Assembly: GCF_035917415.1 (NCBI RefSeq)
Contig: NZ_CP109073.1
Location: 5,783,023-5,847,022, forward strand
Length of the DNA: 64,000 bases
Origin: Streptomyces sp. NBC_01803
GTDB lineage: Bacteria; Actinomycetota; Actinomycetes; Streptomycetales; Streptomycetaceae
Direction of reading: 5' to 3'
In this document: positions 8,951-17,967 of the stretch, in pieces
Layout: every line of letters begins with the position of its first letter
How positions within the stretch are numbered: the stretch's first letter is position 1
Notes under the pieces: generated by a model
Database searches by the model: none
Told to the model about the DNA's origin: nothing
Seen by the model: only the letters and a program-made list of their open reading frames with translations
Made by a program: the position numbers and the translations under genes

Positions 8951-9711
8951 CCGGACCGCCCTCCCGGTTCCGCTGCCGCCTCGCCCGGCCGGGAACGGGC
9001 GAGGCGTCCCGGTGGGCCCGGTGCGCGAGGAGTCGTGGACGGAACCCTCCACGCGGGGACGACCGCCCACGCCGTGGGGGATGTCGTACGACCCTCCGGA
9101 GCCGGCGGAGGCCGGGGGGTGGTGGTCACCACCCGGCGCGGGCGGACGCCGATGTGCGTGTCCTCGGCGCCGTCCCGCACCCCCGGTAGAGGCGTGCCCG
9201 CCGAAGGGGCGCCGCACCGGAGAACCCGTCGGGCGGTGCGCGCGCTCCCGCCCGGTGGCCGACACGGCGCCGGCGGGTCGCGGCCGACCGGTTCCGGCGT
9301 CCGCCACGGCCGGGGCCCTGTGCCGGGCCGCCGGTCACCGTGGTGCGCGCCGGGTCCGGGGACGGGCCAGGGCGAAGGGAACGCGGCGGACCGATCGATG
9401 CCACCCCCCGGCCGGCCCGGCCATGTCCGGTACCCGCGCGCGCCCCGCGGCGAGCCGGCCCACGGGGTCACCTCCGAGAAACCGCCGTACGACGGCGGTC
9501 GCGACGGCACCGTTCCGCGACGCACGGACAGGAGATCGGTACCCGCGTCGGCGTTGAAAACACACCGGATACCCGCTCCGCGCCGCTGCCCCCTTCCCCG
9601 GCTGCGCCGCCGTCGCGCGGGAATCGGCGGCCACGGAACGGTGTCCGCGCGGTCAGGCCCGCTGATGCCGTGGTACCGACGCCGTGCGCGGGGGAGCGGG
9701 CCGGTGGTGGA
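8951..9711. other. Gene-free stretch
   Basis: About 760 bases between a pseudogene and the 3' end of a minus-strand gene. All six frames give only low-complexity Arg/Pro/Gly translations without recognisable motifs or plausible ribosome sites. No repeats, RNA genes or strong hairpins stood out. Confidence 0.5.
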
Positions 9712-10941
9712 TCAGGGGCGGGTGCGTGCCCGGCGGCGGAGCTGGGCGAGGTGTTCGTGGAGGGCGGCCAGGGCGCCGGGCCTCGGTCCTGGAACCTGGC
9801 GGCGCAGTGGGGCGAGTTCGGCGCCGACGTCGAGGGCGGTGGCGGTGTCGGTGATCCGCTGCCAGCAGTGGTGGGCCTGGTCGACCGCCCGTACGACAGC
9901 CGGGTCGGCGGGCTGCTGTCCGGCGGTGAGGCGGGCGCGGGCGGCCCGTATCCACAGCCCGGCCGCGCGCTGCGGCTGCCGGGCGAGCCAGGCGAGGTCG
10001 GCGCGGACCTCCGCCCAGTGCAGGGCGTCCGGCGCGTGGGGGCCGCCGGCCCGGACGGCGGCCTCCTCGTGCGCGGTGGCGAGCGCGTCGGCCCGGTCGT
10101 GGTGCCCGGCCCGGACGGCGGCGCGGATCGCCGCGTGCGGATCGGCGCCCGGCTCCTGGCCGTCACCGCTGTCACCGCCGAGGCCGTCGTCACCGCCGAG
10201 GCCGCCGGCGTCGACGGTGGCCCGGTCGGCCGTGCGGGCCGGGGCCGTCGCCCCGGCGTCCGGGGTGGCGGTGGCGGTGGCGGTGGTGGGGAGGATGAGC
10301 CGATCGCCGGGGTCGGTGTCGAGTCCGGCGTGCTGGAGGACCAGCTGGTGCAGCACCTGAAGTGGCGGCCGGACCGTGACGCCGCGCAGGACGGCCGCGA
10401 GGGCGTGCGCGTAGCGGGGGGTCGCGGTCCGCCGGCGGGGCGGGGGAGGGGCCAGCGTGCCGCATACGGTCGGCCCGCCGTCGGTGAGCTCCGCTTCCAG
10501 GGTCTCGCGCCGCTCCCACGCGCCCGCATCGGCCGTCAGGTCCGCCACCACCACCGTGGCGCCGGCGGGCCGGTCGCGCAGTTCGGTGGCGAGCCAGGCC
10601 CACGGCAGAGCGGTGTAGCGGATGGTGCGGGGCGTGGTGCGGGCGAGCGCGAGGTGCGGCCGGCCGTGCCGGTCCGCGGTGAGCTGCCCGACGACCAGGA
10701 GCGTCAGCGGCCCGTCGTGCGCGGCGGCGGTGCGCAGGCTCGCGAGGACCGCCTGCGGATCCCCCGGGCCCACGAGCTGCACCACAAAACCGCCCGCCGG
10801 GCCGAGCAGCGCGCCCGGCGCCACGGCCGCGAGCGCGGGCAGCACCCCGCCCACGTCGACGAGAGCGCTGTGGGCCGGGGTGGCGGCGATCAGCAGCCCG
10901 TACCCCGGACTGCCTCCCGCCACCGGCCTGTTGATCACCAT
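9712..10941 (-). CDS. Conserved actinobacterial protein with possible degenerate caspase-like N-terminus
   Basis: A 409-residue protein that I do not recognise by name. Residues 1-160 show alternating hydrophobic strands and helices in the order expected of a caspase-like fold: GYGLLIAAT, GDPQAVLASL, LTLLVVGQL and ATVVVADLTAD. In active caspase-like enzymes the third and fourth would carry AGHG and DCCHSG; here His and Cys are absent, so it would be inactive. Residues 225-275 are a low-complexity Ala/Thr/Gly/Asp linker. Residues 280-400 are helical with regular A-x-A pairing, resembling TPR-like repeats (AAIRAAVRAGHHDRADALATAHEEA). It is alone between gene-free stretches. The ATG at 10939-10941 is the natural start. 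The fold assignment is an inference. Confidence 0.6.
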   Translation of the reverse strand: MVINRPVAGGSPGYGLLIAATPAHSALVDVGGVLPALAAVAPGALLGPAGGFVVQLVGPGDPQAVLASLRTAAAHDGPLTLLVVGQLTADRHGRPHLALARTTPRTIRYTALPWAWLATELRDRPAGATVVVADLTADAGAWERRETLEAELTDGGPTVCGTLAPPPPRRRTATPRYAHALAAVLRGVTVRPPLQVLHQLVLQHAGLDTDPGDRLILPTTATATATPDAGATAPARTADRATVDAGGLGGDDGLGGDSGDGQEPGADPHAAIRAAVRAGHHDRADALATAHEEAAVRAGGPHAPDALHWAEVRADLAWLARQPQRAAGLWIRAARARLTAGQQPADPAVVRAVDQAHHCWQRITDTATALDVGAELAPLRRQVPGPRPGALAALHEHLAQLRRRARTRP

Positions 10942-11505
10942 GTCAGCACCGTAACCCCAGACACGGTCAAACGAGCGCCGCTCGCCACCGGCCTGCCGCG
11001 GCGGTGTCCTGCCAGGCAGCCGTCACCGCACCTCACTCCCGACACGGGTGTGACATACGACGGCAGACCCGGGAAGCCACACCTCGATCACGCGGCCGGC
11101 GCGGTGCGCCCGCCGCCCTCCCCGAGCAGGTCACCCGGGCCGGCGGCGGCACCGCCCGCCGGCGGTGGTGAACACCGTCCGCGCCGGACTCCGGCACGAC
11201 ACCCGGCGACTCGCCGCCAGGACCGGGCGGCGCCGGGACGGCGGATGGGCGAGCCGGCCGCTGAAACGGGAGCCGACGGCCACCAGGACCGCTGCGACCC
11301 GGAACGGCGTCGCCGGCGAGTTCTCCCGCCACCCCGCTCCGGCGTCGCCGGACCGCCGATGGGTCCGTAGCGGGTCACCCGGAAATTCCCGGAACGAGTC
11401 CGACCAGGCGGTCGGCCCGGGCCTCCGCGGTCCGGCCACGGACGTGGCGACGGCCTTGGCGGCGGGGCCGCCCGCGTCCAGCACACACCGCCGTTGCCCG
11501 GCCGT
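10942..11505. other. Gene-free stretch
   Basis: About 560 bases upstream of the preceding minus-strand gene and downstream of the FAD monooxygenase. It should hold the promoter of the 9712-10941 gene near 10950-11000, but no clear -35/-10 or operator is recognisable. Open frames here have no family features. Confidence 0.45.
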
Positions 11506-13005
11506 TCAGCGGGCGGTGACCCACCGACGGAGTTCGGCCGCCGCGCGCCCCGGGTCGGGCGGTGCGGTGTCCGCCCAGGCGGTGTGGGCGTCCGGCCGCA
11601 CCAGCAGACCCGTGACGCCCTCCAGGCCGGGCGGCACCGCGGCGGGCGTGCCCGAGGCGGTCCGTACCGGCAGCCCGCCCGGGTCCAGCCCGGCGTAGCT
11701 GTCGCGGCCGGTGAGGTCGACCAGCGCGAAACGCTGGCCGCGCAGCAACTCGGCGACGCGGACCACCCCGTCGCCGGTGCGGAGTTCGAGCTCGGGCGTG
11801 CGGTGGCCGGCCAGCGGATGCGCGCCGGGCGGTGACGGGTAGGGCACGGTCAGCCCGTTGAGCTCCAGCGCCAGGCGGCGATTGTTGTCCGGCAGCGGCA
11901 TGACCTCGCGCTCGAACCACCGCTTGAACGCCACCCCTTCGTCCGTGAAGTTCAGCTGCACCGCGACCTGTCGTTGGACGCTGGCCATCTGCTCCCGTGC
12001 GATCGGACGGCGTTCGCTCTCGTAGGTGTCGAGCAGGCCGGTGGCGGCGTGGCCGTGGACGGTGGCGGCGAGTTTCCAGCCGAGGTTGAAGGCGTCCTGG
12101 ACGCAGAACTGCATGCCGGTGCCGCTGGCCGGATACGCGATGCGGGTGGCCTCGCCCAGCAGCAGGATCCGGCCTCGGCGCCAGCGCGCGGCCTCCCGGT
12201 GCGCGTCGGTGTACCGGGAGGACCACGAGAGCTTGGCGATGTCCAGGTCCTCGCCGAGGATGTCGCGCAGGCAGCGGCGCACCTCCCGCGGTGTGACCGG
12301 CTCGGCGCGCGGGGCGCGGCGCCGTTCGGCGTGGACGATGGTGACGCGGGTGGTGTCCGGCCCGAGAGGCAGCACCATCGCCCAGCCCTTGGTGTTGTCG
12401 GCCAGGTGCGGGTCCGGCCCGTACGGGGAGGGCAGCGGGAAGTCGGCGACGATGCCGGTGAACGTCTCGTCGCGGCCTTCCCACCCGATACCGGCCTGGG
12501 TCCGGACGGTGGAGCGGGCGCCGTCGGCGCCGATCAGCCAGGGGGCGCTCAGGGTCCCGGTGGCGCCGTCGCTGTCGCGGTAGGTCACGCGCACGCGGTC
12601 GCCGTCCTGGGCGACGAGGTCGGCGGTGACGCCGTGCCGTACGTCGGCGCTGGAATCGCGCGCCCAGTCCAGCAGGAGCTGCTCGGTCATGCCCTGCGGG
12701 ATGGACAGCCCGCCGAAGCGCGAGCCGAGGTGGGCCCAGTGGACGGGGCGCAGTCCGGCCCAGGTGTGGACCGGGGCGTCCGGGCCGTCGTCGTGCAGCC
12801 GGCGGTGGGCGGCGCGGAAGCGGTCGGCGACGCCGCGGGTGTCGAGCAGCTCCAGGACGCGCGGCAGCACCGTCCCGGCGCGGGAGGAATGCATGGTCGC
12901 CGCGCGCCGTTCCAGGACGATCACCCGCACTCCGGCCAGCGCGAGTTCGGCGGCCGCGGTCAGCCCGGAGGGCCCGCCCCCGACGACGATGACATCAGCG
13001 TCCAT
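11506..13005 (-). CDS. Class A FAD-dependent aromatic monooxygenase
   Basis: A 499-residue flavoprotein hydroxylase of the PheA/TfdB/RdmE type. The Rossmann GGGPSG lies at residues 9-14, the second FAD/NADPH-binding segment GADGARS at 159-165, and the third at 281-310 (LLLGEATRIAYPASGTGMQFCVQDAFNLGW). The third motif normally reads GD; here it is GE, a conservative but unusual change at a residue that contacts the FAD ribityl chain. The C-terminal thioredoxin-like domain seen in phenol hydroxylases is short. It would use NAD(P)H and O2 to hydroxylate a phenolic or polyketide substrate. It has no adjacent reductase (none needed in class A) and no biosynthetic neighbours, so its substrate is open. 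The start is the ATG at 13003-13005. Confidence 0.88.
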   Translation of the reverse strand: MDADVIVVGGGPSGLTAAAELALAGVRVIVLERRAATMHSSRAGTVLPRVLELLDTRGVADRFRAAHRRLHDDGPDAPVHTWAGLRPVHWAHLGSRFGGLSIPQGMTEQLLLDWARDSSADVRHGVTADLVAQDGDRVRVTYRDSDGATGTLSAPWLIGADGARSTVRTQAGIGWEGRDETFTGIVADFPLPSPYGPDPHLADNTKGWAMVLPLGPDTTRVTIVHAERRRAPRAEPVTPREVRRCLRDILGEDLDIAKLSWSSRYTDAHREAARWRRGRILLLGEATRIAYPASGTGMQFCVQDAFNLGWKLAATVHGHAATGLLDTYESERRPIAREQMASVQRQVAVQLNFTDEGVAFKRWFEREVMPLPDNNRRLALELNGLTVPYPSPPGAHPLAGHRTPELELRTGDGVVRVAELLRGQRFALVDLTGRDSYAGLDPGGLPVRTASGTPAAVPPGLEGVTGLLVRPDAHTAWADTAPPDPGRAAAELRRWVTAR

Positions 13006-13474
13006 GCAGCCTCCCAGAACGGTGCGGTGTGACCCGGGGGAAGGCTACTCCCCGTACCGGCTCTCCGAAGCGAGAGCGGGCGGCGCGCGTTCGCCCGGGA
13101 CCGGTCGCGGTCGCGGTCGCGGACGCGGACGCGGGGAGACGGTGCCGGGCCAGACCTGACCACCACCCCTCCGGCCGGCGCGGATCTCTCCGTCGCGGAC
13201 CTGACCGGAGCCCGGTCACCGACCCGGTCATCCAGGAGCCGGTCGCCGGGATCGGGAATGAGCGGTGGGCCGGGAGTCCTGTCGGGGCCGGCCCGCCGGG
13301 TGACGGTGGTCCGGTGTCCGGGCGGGCTTCGCGCCGACCGCCGGGCAGGCCGTCGAGGACATGTTCCGGCGCCGACCAGCCGGGTGACCCCGCACACCGC
13401 GGGAACCGCCCGCCACCGCCGGGCGTCTCCGCGCCTGCGGAGGAATCGTGTGCGGGGGAAGCGGGGGGATCACC

Positions 13475-14122
13475 ATGGCGCGGGGCGTACGGACACGGCT
13501 GGTCGTGGTCATGCTGGTGAGCGGCCTGGCCCTGGCCGGGTGCCAGGACGACACGCCGGACGGGACCGACGGTTCCGAGGAAGGCCACGGGGGCGAGGGA
13601 AGCGACGGGCAGGACGCGACGGGCGACCGGTTCTGGCGGACGGCAGGCGGCGGCGAGGTGCCCGCGTTCCGGGTGTCGCTTCCCGAGGGCAGCGAGCTGA
13701 CCGGCGAACCCCGCGACGAGGAGGACGTGTGTGCCGCCGCCCCCACGTGGAGCTCCTCGCAGGACGACGAGCGGCGGTTCACCGTGTCCTCCTTCCCCGT
13801 CTCCCGCGCGATCGACGAGTCGGTGAACGAGTCCCCGCTCAACGGGCGGCATCCGACCTACCGCACCGCCGACGACATCCCGGACCGGGTGGTCGCGGGC
13901 GCCGACCGGGTGACCACCGCGCTCGGCGAGGCGCTGCTGTTCACGCAGACCTACACCGAGTGCACCAACGCGTGCACCGACTTCCCCGAGCCGTTCGCCC
14001 TCATCACACTGGACGAGCCCGCCGATCCCGCCCACCCGGCCCTGGTGTTCACCTCCCCCCACGGCGAGATGTCCCAGGACGAGCTGCGGTCGCTGATCAC
14101 CGACCACCTCCGGGCCGGCTGA
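13475..14122 (+). CDS. Putative lipoprotein
   Basis: A 215-residue protein with a signal peptide and lipobox LALAGC (Cys 23), followed by a Gly/Asp/Ser-rich acidic linker to about residue 48. The mature part (60-215) has two Cys near 88 and two more in ECTNACTD, which may form disulfides. No domain is recognised. The ATG 13475 follows a G-rich ribosome site; the GTG at 13448 would bury the signal peptide. A hairpin at 14132 ends the unit. It should be anchored to the outer face of the membrane. Confidence 0.8.
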   Translation: MARGVRTRLVVVMLVSGLALAGCQDDTPDGTDGSEEGHGGEGSDGQDATGDRFWRTAGGGEVPAFRVSLPEGSELTGEPRDEEDVCAAAPTWSSSQDDERRFTVSSFPVSRAIDESVNESPLNGRHPTYRTADDIPDRVVAGADRVTTALGEALLFTQTYTECTNACTDFPEPFALITLDEPADPAHPALVFTSPHGEMSQDELRSLITDHLRAG

Positions 14123-14131
14123 CCGACAGGC

Positions 14132-14161
14132 CACCTCACCCATGCACCGCGCGGTGAGGTG
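14132..14161 (+). terminator. Stem-loop after the lipoprotein gene
   Basis: CACCTCACC (14132-14140) pairs perfectly with GGTGAGGTG (14153-14161), a 9-bp stem with a 12-base loop, ten bases after the stop codon. There is no T-tract, as is usual for Streptomyces terminators. Confidence 0.55.
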
Positions 14162-14284
14162 CCCGAAGGTTCCGGACAGGGGCCCGCGCAGGGGCGTGCT
14201 CCTGACGGGATTCCGGCGGTTTGCGGGGTGTTTCGGGCCGCGTATCCCGGTGAGAATCGGGAGGGGGCTGGGGAGGCGTGAAAG

Positions 14285-14413
14285 GTGACCGAGGCATGCG
14301 AGACGGGGGCCAAGGGGGCGTTCTATCAAGGCCCCTGCGTCGGCCTCATGGGGGCGATCGGCGTGGAGTCGGGCGACGCCGTTGCCGCCTGCAGCCGCGC
14401 CCGCGCGGACTGA
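14285..14413 (+). CDS. Small Cys-containing ORF
   Basis: A 42-codon frame starting GTG at 14285 and ending TGA 14411-14413. It reads VTEACETGAKGAFYQGPC, then VGLMGAIGVESGDAVAACSRARAD, with three Cys. It is less Arg/Pro-biased than random frames of this DNA, and a G-rich stretch (14270-14276) could serve as ribosome site. No family is recognised, and it could be the remnant of a longer protein. The remaining 14420-14766 holds nothing else I can support. Confidence 0.25.
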   Translation: MTEACETGAKGAFYQGPCVGLMGAIGVESGDAVAACSRARAD

Positions 14414-14766
14414 CACCCGACAACCGACCCACGTCGGGACGGGAAAGAGATTCCTTACCGTCCCGAGCCCACCGATCACATCCGGAAAGACAACGGCTAC
14501 TGAGATGTGCGGGTTTGAGGGTGAGGGCTCAGCGGGGCCCGATCGCCGTGTTGGGCGCGGCCCGGGCGAGGAGGAGGTCCTCGTAGGTGTGTGGAACCGA
14601 CCACGCCCGGCCGGTTGAACCGACCGCACTCGCACCAACGACAGAACCCGGCTCCCGACACGCGGACACCACTGGGCCCACCCGAACAGGGCGCCACGAC
14701 CGGATCAACGCACCTTTCGCTCGCCGGCCCTCCGGGGCCACGGTGTTCGGACCTCATCCGGATCTG

Positions 14767-15012
14767 TCAGCGCACGCGGCCCAGGTGGATCACGCTGACC
14801 CGCACCTGCCTGTCGCTGACCTCGTACATCACGCGGTAGATCCCGATATGGATACGCAGCACGTCGGCACTGCCGAACGCCCCCTCGGGGCGCGGGTCAT
14901 CAGCGAGGCGGTCGACGGCGAAGAAGACCTGCCGCACACCGGCCGGGTCGTTCTTGGCCAGCCGCTCCGCCCGGGCGAGGGCCTCCGGCTCCCAGATGAC
15001 CTCATACCTCAC
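14767..15012 (-). CDS. ParE/RelE-type toxin
   Basis: An 81-residue toxin of the RelE/ParE superfamily: MRYEVIWEPEALARAERL, then LADDPRPEG, LRIHIGIYRVMYEVSD and VSVIHLGRVR. The arrangement of strands and the IYRVMYE core match RelE/YoeB-like ribosome-dependent mRNases or ParE. The start overlaps the antitoxin stop by four bases (ATG inside 15010-15012), giving translational coupling. Its partner is the Phd-type antitoxin upstream. Confidence 0.9.
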   Translation of the reverse strand: MRYEVIWEPEALARAERLAKNDPAGVRQVFFAVDRLADDPRPEGAFGSADVLRIHIGIYRVMYEVSDRQVRVSVIHLGRVR

Positions 15013-15269
15013 GCCTCATCCCCGCCGAAGACCCGGCGGAACGCCTCATCGTGCGGAATCCCGGCGGACTCCCCGCGAGCCTGCCGTTCACGATGGGCGG
15101 CCAGCGCCCTCATCTCCTCAAGCTCCAGGGCGTCGGCCGGGCTCATGAGTATCGCGATGGTGTGCCCGTGGTCGGTGATGGCAACCGGCTCACGGGTGGC
15201 GCTGACCTGGCGGGCGATGGCGCCGAGCCGGGCGCGGGCCTCCACGATCGAATAGCTGCTCTCCGTCAT
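15009..15269 (-). CDS. Phd/YefM-type antitoxin
   Basis: An 86-residue antitoxin with the standard N-terminal DNA-binding Phd fold (SYSIVEARARLGAIARQV, EPVAITDHGHTIAILMSP) and a C-terminal toxin-wrapping tail (GIPHDEAFRRVFGGDEA). The ATG at 15267-15269 begins the conserved domain; upstream frame is Arg/Pro-rich noise. First gene of a two-gene toxin-antitoxin operon, normally autorepressed by the complex. Confidence 0.9.
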   Translation of the reverse strand: MTESSYSIVEARARLGAIARQVSATREPVAITDHGHTIAILMSPADALELEEMRALAAHRERQARGESAGIPHDEAFRRVFGGDEA

Positions 15270-15844
15270 GCTCACCACCTTACAGATGTGTGCATGGCCT
15301 GGAGAGTTGGGCCGACGGGCCCGGCGACACCCCGGCCCCGGGACCACGCCGGGGCGGCCCCGGCCCGGTGCGGCGCGGCGCGGTCCCCGGGGCCGGGCGC
15401 GCGTATCGCACTCGCCCGGACCGCGCTCGGTGCGGTACGGCGCGCGGTGTCCTGCCCGGCGCGGTGCGCGCACCCGGACGCGGACCGCCCCGATCCGGAT
15501 CCGGACCGCACCCGCACTCGGTGCGCACCCGGGACCGGTCCGGGTGCGGACTTCGACTGTGCCCGGCCGCACTCTGACCGCACCGCGGGTGCGGGGCGCC
15601 GGCCGGATCCCGGAGACGAACGGGACGGCGGCGCGTTCCTACCCGCAGGCGCCCCGGAGCGGGTGGAGTTCCGCATGTCGCAGGTGAGGGGAGGCGAGCT
15701 CACCGAGATCGAGGACATCGTTCCGGCGATCAGGTTCCAGGCCACCGAGGGCTGGTGGTTCACTGGCCAGACGCGGTTTCCCAACGGCGGCTACACAACC
15801 CGGCGCGGGTGGAACATCGATCGGTACAGGAGAGAGAGGGAGCG
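15270..15844. other. Intergenic region with GC-rich inverted repeats
   Basis: About 575 bases between the divergent antitoxin and LtrA genes. No gene is supported. From 15340 to 15600 the DNA is dominated by overlapping CCGGA and GGTGCG words, including a hairpin with arms GCACCCGG (15525-15532) and CCGGGTGC (15540-15547). The AT-richer patch CTTACAGATGTGTGC near 15280-15295 is the probable toxin-antitoxin promoter. Confidence 0.5.
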
Positions 15845-17050
15845 GTGGGCGGCGCGAGGGCCGGTATCCGGCGCGGTGGTGCGGTGCGGCGGGCGATGCG
15901 GGGGCGCGATCCGGGGGAGGCGCATCGTGCCGTGACGCCGTTGGAGCTGCTGTTCGACCTGACGTTCGTGGTCGCGGTCGCGCAAGCCGCCGCCGAGCTG
16001 CACCACGCGCTGGCGGAGGGGCACGTCGGCACGGCCCTGGCCGGGTATGCCTCGGTGTTCTTCGCGATCTGGTGGGCCTGGATGAACTTCACCTGGTTCG
16101 CCTCGGCCTACGACACCGACGATGTGCCCTACCGGCTGCTGACCCTGGTCCAGATGGCCGGGGTACTGGTCCTCGCCGCGGGCGTGCACGCCGCGTTCGG
16201 GGACGGCGACTTCACCGCCGTGGTCGTCGGCTACGTGATCACGCGGATGGCGCTGATCTCCCAGTGGCTGCGGGCCGCCGCGGGACATCCCGCGGGCCGG
16301 GCCGCGGCGTTGCGGTACGCCGTCGGCATCGCCGTGGTGCAGGCATGCTGGGTCATACGGCTGTGGACCCCTGGCGCCTGGGCCTGGACCACGTTCCTGG
16401 TGCTGGTGGCGGCCGAGCTGGCGGTGCCGGCGTGGGCGGAGTACCGCGGCCGGCCCACCGGCTGGCACCCCGGCCACATCGCCGAACGCTACGGGCTGTT
16501 CACCATCATCGTGCTGGGCGAGGTCATCCTCGCCGCGCTGGCGGCCGTCCGGTCCGCCATGACCGAGCAGGGTCTCTCCGGCGAACTGCTGATGGTCGCC
16601 GCCGGCGGACTGCTGCTGGTCTTCTCCCTGTGGTGGATCTACTTCACCGGCGCCGACGCGGCGCTGACCAGTCTGCGCGCCGCTCTGACGTGGGGATACG
16701 GCCACTACCTGGTGTTCGCCGCCGTCGCCGCCATCGGGGCGGGGCTTGCGGTGGCCGTGGACGCCACCGAGCACCACGCCCACCTGACCGACCGGGCCGC
16801 CGCGCTGGCCGTGGCTGTGCCGGTGGTGATCGTCCTGGCCGCCGTGAGCATCCTGCACCGCCTGGCCGGCACCGGCGCCGTGGGTCACTGGCTGTGGGTG
16901 GCCGCCGGCGCTCTGGTCGTTCTGGCACTGGCCCTTGCCACCCCGGCCCTGGGGGTGGGCGGCGCGGTGCTGGGCATGGGCCTGGCCGTCGCCGGCACCC
17001 TGACCGCCAACCTGATCACCCTCCACCGCCGCGCCGCCGGCGACTACTGA
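15845..17050 (+). CDS. Low temperature requirement protein A (LtrA) family membrane protein
   Basis: A 401-residue polytopic membrane protein of the bacterial LtrA family. The hallmark LELLFDLTFVVAVAQAA occurs near residue 35, followed by WWAWMNFTWFASAYDTDD and by HIAERYGLFTIIVLGE near the middle, then about ten hydrophobic helices. The GTG at 15845 is chosen because GGAGAGAGAGGGAG lies immediately upstream; the frame continues further upstream without support. Function is unknown; the family is named after a Listeria cold-growth mutant. It stands alone. Confidence 0.88.
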   Translation: MGGARAGIRRGGAVRRAMRGRDPGEAHRAVTPLELLFDLTFVVAVAQAAAELHHALAEGHVGTALAGYASVFFAIWWAWMNFTWFASAYDTDDVPYRLLTLVQMAGVLVLAAGVHAAFGDGDFTAVVVGYVITRMALISQWLRAAAGHPAGRAAALRYAVGIAVVQACWVIRLWTPGAWAWTTFLVLVAAELAVPAWAEYRGRPTGWHPGHIAERYGLFTIIVLGEVILAALAAVRSAMTEQGLSGELLMVAAGGLLLVFSLWWIYFTGADAALTSLRAALTWGYGHYLVFAAVAAIGAGLAVAVDATEHHAHLTDRAAALAVAVPVVIVLAAVSILHRLAGTGAVGHWLWVAAGALVVLALALATPALGVGGAVLGMGLAVAGTLTANLITLHRRAAGDY

Positions 17051-17081
17051 CACCGCCCCTGACCCGCACGAGCCGGGCCAC

Positions 17082-17260
17082 CTGATCGCCGTCGCGGAGG
17101 TGGCAGCCCCCCGCGCCGCCACCCGCCTCCGCCTCTCCCAGCGGGCGCTGTCCGCCTCCGTCCGTTCCCTCGAACGCGAGGTGCCTGTCCGCCCGCTCGA
17201 ACGTACCGGTCCCCGTAGGGAACCGCTGCCAGCCGGACGGGCCTGGTCGAGGACGCCCGC
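17082..17260 (+). pseudogene. LysR regulator N-terminal fragment
   Basis: Bases 17088-17235 encode VAEVAAPRAATRLRLSQRAL, SASVRSLEREVPVRPLERTG and LPAGRAW, the winged helix-turn-helix of a LysR regulator (family: FVAVAEELHFGRAAARL and so on). The effector domain is absent and downstream codons are degenerate. Only the DNA-binding end survives. Confidence 0.6.
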
Positions 17261-17489
17261 GTCCCGCACGGGCTGGCCCGCTCCACGGTGCGCCGGGTCC
17301 GCCGCACCGGCCGCGGCGAACGGAGCCGCGGCGCCTGGGCCATACCCCGGCCGTGACCGGTGAGGAGGTCATCGCGCTGCCGCGGCAGGCCGCCGCCGCC
17401 CGCCCCGGTCCGGCCACGGACGTCAACCAGCGCTCCCCGGGGGAGCTGACGGCCGCCCTGCCGGCCGGTGACCTCGACGTCGGACGGTG

Positions 17490-17755
17490 CCGGGCCATGG
17501 CCCCGGTTCCCGTCCGGGGCGATGTCGGCGAGCTGCCGCGCGCGGCGCGCGGCCCGTTCCGGGTCCTTGCCCAGCCCGCCGGGGCGGCGGAGGTTGGTGA
17601 GCCACTGCCCGATGGCCTTGCCCTCGATCGCGGCGGTCCTGGGGCGCGCGGAGCGCCGTGCTCGGCGTCGTAGGCCCGCGCCGCGGCGACGTGCTTCACC
17701 CGGGCCAGGGCCGGTGCGTTCCCCGCCATGCCGATCCCTTCGAGCCACTTCACAC
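17490..17755 (-). pseudogene. Helicase-associated domain fragment
   Basis: On the minus strand, MKWLEGIGMAGNAPALARVKHVAAARAYDAEHG (given here in two parts: MKWLEGIGMAGNAP and RVKHVAAARAYDAEHG) is followed, in a shifted frame, by IEGKAIGQWLTNLRRPGGLG and KDPERAARRARQLADI. This is one helicase-associated repeat; the subtelomeric helicase at 60961-63435 carries MMLANLRRDGGLGKDPARAA and so on at the matching place. The fragment has a frameshift and no helicase core, so it is a relic. Confidence 0.7.
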
Positions 17756-17849
17756 GCTTGCGGCCCGTCTCGTCGGCGTCCAGACAGCGGCAGCGGCTCT
17801 GGGCCGGTGGGAGAAGACCCCGACGCCTCGGCCGTCACCGGGAAACACG

Positions 17850-17877
17850 GATTGTCGATTGCGTATTGTTGACAATC
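17850..17877. promoter_or_regulatory. Dyad operator before the RidA operon
   Basis: GATTGTC (17850-17856) and GACAATC (17871-17877) form a perfect interrupted inverted repeat, and the right half itself contains ATTGT-TG-ACAAT (17866-17877). The AT-rich site is 90 bases before the RidA start, in a promoter position. ATTGT/ACAAT half-sites are typical of GntR-family (FadR-type) operators, but no such regulator is adjacent. Confidence 0.55.
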
Positions 17878-17967
17878 TTTCGGAGTGCTCGTTACCGTGG
17901 CGAGGCCGAGATCGCGGGAACCGTCGGCGCCCGGCTTCCCCGCGCCAGCCCGAGGAGGGAACCGACC

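Noticed and set aside
8951..9711. Possible genes in the gap after the permease relic
   Set aside because: No recognisable motif, start or codon pattern on either strand.
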